A stretch of 64,000 bases of DNA from Branchiostoma floridae (taxonomy: Eukaryota; Chordata; Leptocardii; Amphioxiformes; Branchiostomatidae). How positions within the stretch are numbered: the first letter of the stretch is position 1; every line of letters starts with the position of its first letter. The DNA lies in contig NC_049986.1 of NCBI RefSeq assembly GCF_000003815.2, forward strand, positions 2,980,992-3,044,991, given 5' to 3'. Of the stretch, positions 62,201 through 64,000 are shown piece by piece. Made by a program: the position numbers and the translations under genes. The notes under the pieces are model-generated. The model saw only the letters and a list, made by a program, of their open reading frames with translations. It was not told the origin of the DNA and did no database searches.

Positions 62201-63461
62201 CTGCCACAGCTGCACCAGGCCATGAAGGTCAGATACTGTTGGACGAATATCATCCAACAACACTGAAACCTCATACTGTTATTTTCGGAAAGAGATCATA
62301 TACAACTAGTGATGCTGAAGTGTGATGGATGCCACTCAAAATGTCCGGAAAAAGTCTCTATATCTTATTCTGTTGTAGAGATTGATTTGATAATATCTGA
62401 GCAAACATGTTGTGAAGAGATCACTCTTGTTGACAGTAATTGGTTAAATGCCCAAGCCTCAAATTTCTTTCAGTCTACCCTTAAAAACAATGTGCAAAAT
62501 ATACATGTATATCTAAATTGCAAGTGAGAGGAAAAAGGCAAAACACTTAATATAATATACATGTACCATACACAATTAACAGGTACAAAATACACAATAT
62601 ATTATAAGACATCGGTCAATATTTTGACATTCACGTTTGATCAATGAAATGATACTCTCTTGCTATGTTTTTCTTCAGGAGGCAGTGTGCCATCTTGTCC
62701 ACACCTGTGCAGCACTGCTATCCCGCCCCCGTTTACTGGACCACATGGTACAGTCCAACACAAAACATCCCAGGAGTACCCCCCAGAGACAGACCTCAGT
62801 GACTCGCACCCTCCGACATTCCTCTTCTTCTGATGATGTGGACAAACCAAGTCAGGAGCTTCTTCAAGTCCAGGCAAGGTGGGTTCTCCATTAGATCTCT
62901 TATTAGTACTGTAAATGCATTAGATTTTAAGTTTGCTGAAATTTAATTTCTTGCTAGCGGGAAGGTGGAGTGTTTGTAGTGGTTTTAAGTTCCATACACT
63001 GTAGTCACATACTGTAATGGAAAAATTTTCGCGGTGGATTTAAGTTCTTGGTAAGACTTCCTCACAAAAACCGCGAGCATAAAACCACCGCTAACTTTTC
63101 TGCATATACAGTAATTTAAACTTTTCCAACACAATGTACCCACTGTGATGTATAAAATTTTAATGTAAGGCTGTGGAAAATTGGAAGGTCTTTCTCTAGA
63201 ATTACAACTTTGATTGCTTGCATTCTTGCAAAAGAAAGGCTTCTTCTTTAATTTTTGGCTGTAATTTTTATTGACTTCTTTGAAGAGGCCCAGATGCAAT
63301 AATATTTTGTCATATTTGATCCTATATTATACAGTTTTATGTACTAAAAAGTATGCCACATACAAAATGTATTTCTTAACAGATTGCTGAGGATACTGGG
63401 TAACTGCCTGTCTATGCTGAGACATCTGACTCCCAACCTGTGTGAGATCCTTTTGGACCAG
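16207..63461 (+). CDS. NUP188: NUP188 nucleoporin, 5'-complete, 3' end beyond the window
   Basis: Nup188 is a large alpha-solenoid scaffold protein of the inner ring of the nuclear pore complex, partnering Nup93. I could join 39 exons with GT-AG borders into 4731 nt, exactly 1577 codons, with no internal stop. Human NUP188 is about 1750 residues, so roughly the last 170 are outside. Diagnostic stretches: SGRELW and LLFYKPPS at the N-terminus, LADFYYEDR, QGFGCRQTN, HHAPVLLGWAALR, VRWEYTFNGWTLCSCE, YGNLLIS, MVKLAFSVVNRLLLLKP, VAPMSVHACLGD, VAVETQPGLTELFLNLQ, FLHALWQDRRD, KSLDASSWPGVYRM, ALDFVGVHQDR, WQFHLPQL, RHLTPNLCEILLDQ. Intron 18 (26353-48564) contains three caspase genes on the other strand. 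Exons 28, 29 and 35 carry truncated upstream copies of their own 5' ends. Housekeeping expression is expected. Exon coordinates are in the block entries. Confidence 0.95.
17126..17440. repeat. Dispersed repeat with GCAACCTG/GTTGCAC boxes
   Basis: Repeated GTTGCACC, GCAACCTG and AAGTTGCACC boxes. Related sequence recurs at 42693-43036 between caspases B and C. Confidence 0.55.
17799..18138. mobile_element. Inverted-repeat element interrupted by a 100-N gap
   Basis: The left end has TTAATGCCCC then GAGGTGTATATGGTGAG; the right end has CTCACCATATACACC then GGGGCATTAA. The gap 17999-18098 falls in a pyrimidine-rich interior, so the element's full length is unknown. Confidence 0.6.
17999..18098. 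other. Assembly gap (100 N)
   Basis: Exactly 100 unknown bases in NUP188 intron 3, between a pyrimidine-rich tract and the inverted right arm of a repeat. A nominal gap size is likely. Confidence 0.99.
18747..18822. repeat. Pentanucleotide microsatellite (AGACT)n then (AGAAT)n
   Basis: About ten AGACT units pass into AGAAT units, a single-base shift of the same motif. It lies in NUP188 intron 3, 75 bp before exon 4. Confidence 0.95.
19711..20046. repeat. Dispersed repeat with AGGGCTCGAAATA termini
   Basis: Starts CAGGGCTCGAAATACC and ends near ATTTTGAGCCCTG, inverted to each other. The interior has several GTGCAGGTA boxes. NUP188 intron 6. Confidence 0.6.
20785..21082. mobile_element. MITE-like element beside NUP188 exon 9
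   Basis: GCAGGGCTCTAGCCAGC at the left is the inverse of GCTGGCTAGTGCCCTGC at the right, and it contains CCGTCAAGGTTGACAG-type boxes. Its right end is only 24 bp before the exon 9 acceptor exon border. Confidence 0.65.
21427..21554. other. Assembly gap (128 N)
   Basis: Unknown bases inside NUP188 intron 10. The flanking exons 10 and 11 join in frame, so no exon needs to be hidden here. Confidence 0.99.
22721..22855. mobile_element. Short inverted-repeat element beside NUP188 exon 13
   Basis: AGCCTGGATAGCAGAC and GTCTGCTATCCAAGCT are inverted ends. The element finishes about 50 bp before exon 13. Confidence 0.6.
25832..26165. repeat. GGCAAGTGAAAGTGC/CTTGCCCGA dispersed repeat, copy 1
   Basis: Starts GCAGGATTGGACACGTCC and ends AACTTGTCCAACCTTGC, so its ends are inverted. 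The same family occurs at 35148-35541 and 61658-62003, with a fragment near 26977-27040. Confidence 0.65.
26353..27106. other. Start of NUP188 intron 18, no gene seen
   Basis: It contains the small inverted-repeat element at 26680-26773 and an AT-rich (TATA)n-like stretch near 26445-26480. Confidence 0.5.
26680..26773. mobile_element. Short MITE, TAGCCTGGGTACCAT termini
   Basis: TAGCCTGGGTACCATCCT and its near-complement, ending ATGGTACCCAGGCTA, bound 94 bp. Confidence 0.7.
27107..27245. repeat. Escaped minisatellite fragment flanked by 12-bp direct repeats
   Basis: AGACAAACGATA occurs at 27107-27118 and again at 27234-27245. Between them lie ATC repeats, a perfect 29-bp palindrome (CATGCTCCACCTGG, T, then its complement), copies of the caspase A tail minisatellite (GTTGGACCAG) and GAT repeats. 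It lies 490 bp beyond the caspase A stop codon, in non-coding DNA. Confidence 0.8.
27246..27731. other. Downstream of caspase A, no gene seen
   Basis: Non-coding sequence between the caspase A stop and the escaped minisatellite. I see no convincing AATAAA on the minus strand close to the stop. Confidence 0.45.
27732..31944 (-). CDS. Caspase A: coiled-coil prodomain, caspase-8-like protease, proline-rich repeat tail
   Basis: Cysteine protease cutting after Asp, predicted to act in cell-death or immune signalling. Coding exons: 31944-31894, 31423-30588, 29864-29779, 29512-27732; total 2754 nt, 917 residues. Residues 1-17 are a short leader. Residues 18-295 are a coiled coil with 28-residue repeats. 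The p20 part starts near 296 (RPEKNGCALIISNTQF), has the S1-pocket arginine in ERTGAEGD, catalytic His at about 376 (IMTHG) and Cys at about 419 (FFIQACQGDK). The p10 part has ATVPGYVALRRDDGADFV and ends TTLRHKLFF near 520. QACQG and ADFxLxxAT resemble caspase-8/10, but no DED or CARD is present. Residues 530-880 are a Pro/Gly/Thr repeat unique to this copy. The gene lies inside NUP188 intron 18 in antisense. An untranslated first exon (donor 33254) is shared in design with B and C. The domain call is firm; substrate and role are inferred. Confidence 0.88.
27930..28880 (-). repeat. 54-bp coding minisatellite of the caspase A tail
   Basis: About 17 imperfect copies of a 54-bp unit encode an 18-residue Pro/Gly/Thr repeat of the type GPTPGLPGSIPGPTHAPP. 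The unit length is a multiple of three and the unit lacks stops in most frames, so long spurious reading frames appear on both strands. Half-units (GPTHAPPGPTHAPP) at the 3' coding end show irregular unit gain and loss. Confidence 0.9.
30640..31230 (-). repeat. 84-bp (28-residue) coiled-coil repeats of caspase A
   Basis: Within the coiled-coil exon the protein reads as 28-residue modules, four heptads each, starting KVK(S/E/D)(M/L)E and containing ERQxxIN. Successive modules alternate between KVKxLExTL and KVQSVAxTLYQREEN types, so the true unit may be a 56-residue pair. Caspase B (37800-38400) has about two more modules than A. Confidence 0.75.
31783..31828. repeat. (CACT)n microsatellite
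   Basis: A pure CACT run between copies of ATGTACATGT, 65 bp downstream of the donor of caspase A's first coding exon. Confidence 0.95.
32811..33085 (+). mobile_element. Degenerate SINE in caspase A intron 1
   Basis: A degraded copy of the tRNA-headed SINE body: TGTGCCCTTAGGAAAGGCCTTT, CTTCCTCACTTGACTCAGG, GTCCTGTATTTGAGGAGAGC. It is in antisense to caspase A, between the untranslated exon and the first coding exon. The same relation is seen for B and C. Confidence 0.65.
33254..33440 (-). promoter_or_regulatory. Caspase A 5' region: untranslated exon and kappaB-like promoter
   Basis: The minus-strand donor (exon end 33254, AAG|GTAAGA) defines an untranslated first exon. Upstream of it GGGGATTCCCC (33376-33386) is a perfect palindromic kappaB site. 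GGTTATTCCCCC (33388-33399) follows directly, then adjoining E-boxes CACCTG and CAGCTG (33403-33414). AAGATGGCG near the donor is YY1-like. The same elements occur in the same order before caspases B and C. The start site itself is not visible. Confidence 0.6.
34580..34761. mobile_element. MITE with TACAGTCAAACCTG termini
   Basis: TACAGTCAAACCTGTATTAG at the left and ACAGGTTTGACTGTA at the right are inverted. GGCCACCTCTA and TATAGTGGCCA boxes are repeated inside. It resembles pogo/Tigger-type non-autonomous elements with TA ends. Confidence 0.75.
35148..35541. repeat. GGCAAGTGAAAGTGC/CTTGCCCGA dispersed repeat, copy 2
   Basis: Same family as the repeat at 25832, with CTTGCCCGATAGGACAAGTG near its right end. 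It lies between caspases A and B. Confidence 0.65.
36004..36078 (+). other. Orphan exon-like segment (75 nt), not recognised
   Basis: A good acceptor (TTTTCATGCCAG) and donor (CAG|GTATAA) bound 75 nt that read open in phase 0 as GDIDPVEESLLFYNLYEASY followed by QTSGQ. The composition looks coding. NUP188 needs phase 1 here, and inclusion would give an immediate TGA, so it is not a constitutive NUP188 exon. Family not recognised. It may be a relic of another gene, a poison exon, or chance. Confidence 0.35.
36423..39502 (-). CDS. Caspase B: coiled-coil prodomain caspase-8-like protease
   Basis: Coding exons: 39502-39452, 38683-37713, 37420-37323, 37045-36423; total 1743 nt, 580 residues, all junctions in phase. 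The leader differs from caspase A at two residues. The coiled coil has about six full 28-residue repeats (KVKDLEQTLHEGEQ-type) against about four in A. Catalytic features: S1-pocket ERTGAEGD, His in SIMTHGTQGK, Cys in FFIQACQGDK, p10 ATVPGYAAYRGEDGAHFV, end TTLRRKLFF. Exon 4 uses an acceptor slightly upstream of the A equivalent, adding two residues (Ser-Leu) before PEKNG. The C-terminus stops soon after the protease (EQSRFVN), with no proline tail. A polyadenylation-type AATAAA occurs on this strand at 36112-36107. Close similarity to A in exons and introns indicates a recent tandem duplication. Confidence 0.88.
38914..39160 (+). mobile_element. 5S rRNA-headed SINE (SINE3-like)
   Basis: Positions 38914-39037 follow animal 5S rRNA along its whole ~120-nt length: CTACGGCC start, CCCGAT, GATCTCGGAAG, TTAAGCA, GGATGGGAGTCTCCC and GCTGTAGCG end. 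The internal promoter is partly altered (TTAAGCAATGC). A tail follows with GGGACGTAAAATGGGGGTCCCGTG and TTGAGGAG, also seen in the tRNA-headed SINEs here. It sits in the caspase B intron between exons 2 and 3. The tail identifies it as a retroposon and not a working 5S gene. Confidence 0.75.
39605..39860 (+). mobile_element. Degenerate SINE in caspase B intron 1
   Basis: Counterpart of the caspase A intron 1 SINE. It keeps CCTAGGAAAGACCTTGACTC and GGTCCTGTGTTTGAGGGGAGC, then a shared flank (CACCAGACT) as in A. The shared flank argues that the insertion preceded the A/B duplication. Confidence 0.6.
40009..40225 (-). promoter_or_regulatory. Caspase B 5' region: untranslated exon and kappaB-like promoter
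   Basis: This is the paralogous counterpart of the caspase A 5' region. The donor's exon end is 40009. AAGATGGCGTC lies just inside, GGGGATTCCCC at 40138-40148, GGTTATTCCCCC at 40150-40161, and the E-boxes CACCTG and CAGCTG at 40165-40176. The spacing between the two kappaB-like boxes is identical to A (one intervening base). The match continues to about 40225 (TCTAGACTTTGCCCATG). Confidence 0.6.
40464..40663 (+). mobile_element. TACTGTAAATGCA-ended MITE family, copy 2
   Basis: Right end AAATGCATTTACAGTA, left end TAGTGTAAATG. ACCGCGAACTTAAA boxes inside. Confidence 0.75.
42050..42237. mobile_element. Pogo-like MITE, TACAGTAGAAGCC termini
   Basis: Left TACAGTAGAAGCCAGTTAATT; right AATTAAGCGGTTTCGACTGTA. 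TAATTGCAC boxes recur inside. CAGT(A/C)GAA-type ends with TA are typical of Tigger/pogo derivatives. Confidence 0.7.
42693..43036. repeat. GCAACCTG dispersed repeat, second copy
   Basis: Bounded by CAGGGCTCCAAATACC and TATTTCGGGCCCTG, which are inverted. It ends just short of the caspase C stop codon. Confidence 0.65.
43045..46306 (-). CDS. Caspase C: acidic leader, short coiled coil, caspase-8-like protease
   Basis: Coding exons: 46306-46250, 45391-45308, 44967-44636, 44226-44138, 43670-43045; total 1188 nt, 395 residues. The N-terminus (MSDWNSVSDSPDIPTDGPT) and a separate acidic exon (many Glu/Asp) have no counterpart in A and B. The coiled coil is only about 110 residues and begins with the shared LTDQIKAMQ block. 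The protease keeps the S1-pocket arginine (ERSGAERD), His (CIMSHGTQGK), Cys (FFIQACQGDK) and p10 (ATVPGYVAYRGEDGADFV), ending TTLRRKLFF. It is the most diverged and probably the oldest array member, nearest the 3' half of NUP188. It looks catalytically competent; its function is not known from sequence. Confidence 0.86.
45476..45616. repeat. Inverted-repeat element in a caspase C intron
   Basis: GGTTTCCAAAGCATATAACA at the left pairs with TGTTATATGCTTTGGAAACC-like sequence at the right. The match extends into CAAATGAAT/ATTCATTTG. It lies between exons 2 and 3. Confidence 0.75.
45978..46077. repeat. ~100-bp near-palindrome in a caspase C intron
   Basis: It is centred on CAAGAACATGCATGTTCTTG, a perfect 20-bp palindrome. 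The symmetry continues outward through ATTTATTTA/GAAACAAAT, CAATGTGCA/GCTCATTG and ACTTAAAGTTACACC/GGTGTAAGTTGA, with mismatches. Confidence 0.75.
46580..46805 (+). mobile_element. SINE in caspase C intron 1
   Basis: Better-preserved copy with TGTGCCCTTGGGAAAGGCAC, TTTCCTCACTTCACTCAGG, GACGTTAAACTGAGGTCCCG and TTTGAGGAGAGCCAGGG. It is in the same intron and orientation as the A and B copies. Being less decayed, it may be independent of them. Confidence 0.7.
46806..47682. other. Caspase C intron 1, remainder; no gene seen
   Basis: Rather GC-rich for the region, but no reading frame has splice signals or recognisable family features. It may be repeat-derived. Confidence 0.4.
47683..47870 (-). 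promoter_or_regulatory. Caspase C 5' region: untranslated exon and kappaB-like promoter
   Basis: More diverged counterpart of the A and B 5' regions. The donor's exon end is 47683, followed upstream by CAAGATGGCG. GGGGATTACCCC (47781-47792) replaces the 11-bp palindrome with a 12-bp one. GGTTATTCCCCC (47798-47809) is unchanged, with six instead of one intervening base. The E-box pair is lost (CCTACCTTCACTTTCAGC). The TCTAGACTTTGCC block is kept near 47856. Confidence 0.55.
47871..48564. other. End of NUP188 intron 18, no gene seen
   Basis: Unremarkable intronic sequence between the caspase C 5' region and NUP188 exon 19. Confidence 0.5.
48565..63461 (+). CDS. NUP188: NUP188 exons 19-39 (middle and C-terminal solenoid)
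   Basis: Exons: 48565-48697, 49003-49090, 49355-49431, 49942-50056 (alternative start 49948, also in frame), 50278-50389, 50547-50634, 50875-50994, 51586-51925, 52506-52622, 54838-55007, 55689-55832, 56317-56392, 56654-56863, 57809-57894, 58291-58442, 58955-59136, 60522-60713, 61299-61559, 62090-62227, 62679-62878, 63383-63461. Exon 19 joins exon 18 in phase 1 (G|AT, Asp) across the 22-kb caspase-bearing intron. Exon 34 encodes a non-conserved acidic/polar linker. Exon 38 ends with a Ser-rich linker, as human NUP188 does at this place. After 63461 a normal donor (GTATGT) follows and the next exon is outside the window. Confidence 0.92.
52916..54837 (+). repeat. 15-copy array of truncated NUP188 exon 28 starts (128-bp unit)
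   Basis: The unit contains the end of intron 27 (TGTTCCACAG), the first ~105 bp of exon 28 and a short unique spacer. Exon-start positions: 52916, 53044, 53172, 53300, 53428, 53556, 53684, 53812, 53940, 54068, 54196, 54324, 54452, 54581, 54709; the full exon begins at 54838. Copies differ at only a few sites. Each truncated copy reads EFTVGKNSCLQAAVDMIEG and on to HCALCL, then TGA. Each also holds a good internal donor (GAAG|GTGAGA) that would make a 55-nt mini-exon. Confidence 0.92.
55611..55688 (+). repeat. Single truncated duplicate of the NUP188 exon 29 start
   Basis: An acceptor (TTTTCAG) followed by about 50 bp nearly identical to the start of exon 29 (RGKFWESLLLPLQKDL) precedes the real exon by 78 bp. 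It runs into ACT AAT TGA. The real exon, with its own acceptor (TTCATCAG), begins at 55689. Confidence 0.85.
57000..57185 (+). repeat. Imperfect ~55-bp minisatellite in NUP188 intron 31
   Basis: About four diverged copies of a unit around GGTGTTC(A/G)GCACCAAGGACAG, each preceded by CTGTGTG-rich sequence. It lies in intron 31 and has no coding relation to the flanking exons. Confidence 0.7.
58540..58749 (+). mobile_element. TACTGTAAATGCA-ended MITE family, copy 3
   Basis: Starts TACTGTAAATGCAGAAATG; the body has CTACCGCGAACTTAAAA. The right end is decayed. NUP188 intron 33. Confidence 0.75.
59166..59221. repeat. (TG)n microsatellite
   Basis: About 27 TG units begin 30 bp after the NUP188 exon 34 donor. 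Confidence 0.97.
59506..60521 (+). repeat. 8-copy array of truncated NUP188 exon 35 starts (126-bp unit)
   Basis: The unit is the intron end (TGTTCCAG) plus about 75 bp of exon 35 and a short spacer. Exon-start positions: 59506, 59632, 59758, 59884, 60010, 60144, 60270, 60396; the full exon begins at 60522. One unit is 134 bp because of an added TACTAG and a 2-bp insertion. Truncated copies read LENQSVCVLEALC and on, ending at TAG, TAA or TGA shortly after WLEAM. The array lies directly before the real exon. Confidence 0.92.
61024..61236 (+). mobile_element. TACTGTAAATGCA-ended MITE family, copy 4
   Basis: Starts TACTGTAAAATTTATGCAG and ends GAATGCATTTACAGTA. It lies in NUP188 intron 35, 60 bp before exon 36. 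Confidence 0.8.
61658..62003. repeat. GGCAAGTGAAAGTGC/CTTGCCCGA dispersed repeat, copy 3
   Basis: Starts GCAGGGTTGGACAAGTCC and ends AAAACTTGTCCAATCTG. NUP188 intron 36. Confidence 0.65.
62907..63113 (-). mobile_element. TACTGTAAATGCA-ended MITE family, copy 5 (inverted)
   Basis: Starts TACTGTAAATGCATTAG and ends CTGCATATACAGTA. The body boxes are in the opposite orientation to the other four copies. NUP188 intron 38. Confidence 0.7.
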
Positions 63462-63489
63462 GTATGTCCTGTCAATCATGCTGACTAGC

Positions 63490-63800
63490 ACATCTCATTG
63501 GCTACAGACAATGTGTATGTCATCAACAGCAAGGTTCTCATTGGATACCATGGACATCCTAATCTGTCTAACTTGCATCTCATTGGCTACTGATGATGTG
63601 TATGTCATCATACCACTCAACAACAAGACTCTTATTGCATACCATCAAGATCGTGATCTGTCTATTTACATCTCATTGGCTAGCATTTAAGTCTTTATCT
63701 GTCAGTGAAGCTATCTTACATTTCATTGACTACCATGAAAATATCTTAATTGGTCAGTCATACTATATATATTCCCACATCTCTCATTGGCCACCATGTC
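63490..63800 (+). repeat. Diverged ~90-bp tandem repeat in NUP188 intron 39
   Basis: CATCTCATTGGCTAC followed by ATGTGTATGTCATCA occurs twice, with further TCTCATTGG and ATACCAT derivatives. No coding potential. Confidence 0.55.
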
Positions 63801-63905
63801 TATCATAATAGCCAATGTCTGGCAGTCATACAGGTACAACCTATAGCTAGCAGGTATCTCACCATAAGAACCCCTGAATCTTTTACAAATATAAGTCACC
63901 TATGG

Positions 63906-64000
63906 CTAGCTGGTGCAATGGTCGAGTTGGTAGAGTGTTCGCCTTGCAGTCGGTAGGTCGTGAGTTCGATCCCCGGCCGAGTCATACCAAAGACTTCAAA
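63906..64000 (+). mobile_element. tRNA-derived SINE head, cut by the window end
   Basis: A tRNA-like stretch has an A box (TGGTCGAGTTGG) and a B box (GAGTTCGATCC), with CTTGCAG at the anticodon-loop position. The acceptor-stem ends do not pair well, and the sequence continues as SINE body (CATACCAAAGAC), so it is a SINE and not a tRNA gene. It lies in NUP188 intron 39. Confidence 0.65.

Noticed and set aside
63906-63985. Functional tRNA gene with a TGC anticodon
   Set aside because: The acceptor stem does not pair properly and the sequence runs on as SINE body.

Overview
The window is animal nuclear DNA. Genes are split into many short exons with GT-AG introns and the genes are vertebrate-like in sequence. 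The DNA is fairly AT-rich and crowded with short inverted-repeat elements and SINEs. The mix (deuterostome-like NUP188 and ZZZ3, an expanded caspase family, tRNA- and 5S-headed SINEs, and a recurrent TACTGTAAATGCA-ended element) suggests a lancelet (Branchiostoma). That assignment is an inference. Two N-runs (17999-18098 and 21427-21554) are assembly gaps.

Layout. (1) 4282-13092, minus strand: an 11-coding-exon ZZZ3 gene (Myb/SANT plus ZZ zinc finger, ATAC histone acetyltransferase complex). A probable non-coding first exon ends at 15919. (2) 15920-16206: a short, probably bidirectional promoter. (3) 16207 to beyond the window end, plus strand: NUP188, the large inner-ring nucleoporin. I traced 39 exons that join into one open frame of 1577 codons; only the last ~10% of the protein lies outside. 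(4) NUP188 intron 18 is 22.2 kb (26353-48564) and holds, on the opposite strand, a tandem array of three caspase genes, here called A (27732-31944), B (36423-39502) and C (43045-46306). Each has a caspase-8-like catalytic domain with intact catalytic residues, but the prodomain is a coiled coil instead of DED or CARD. A also has a proline-rich tail encoded by a 54-bp minisatellite.

The three caspases share a 5' region with a GGGGATTCCCC-type palindrome (a textbook kappaB/Rel site in A and B, one extra base in C) beside a second conserved GGTTATTCCCCC box. This suggests a co-regulated, Rel-inducible cell-death or immune module hidden inside a housekeeping nucleoporin gene. A and B are the more recent pair. 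C is older and has a different, acidic N-terminus.

The second unusual theme is in the 3' half of NUP188. Three exons (28, 29 and 35) are preceded by truncated tandem copies of their own 3' splice site plus exon start: 15 copies at 128 bp, one copy at 78 bp and 8 copies at 126 bp. Only the last copy in each array continues into the full exon. The earlier copies run into stop codons.

The rest is introns and intergenic DNA rich in foldback/MITE-like elements, SINEs and microsatellites. All exon boundaries come from reading splice signals, frame continuity and similarity to remembered families; nothing was searched or computed against databases.
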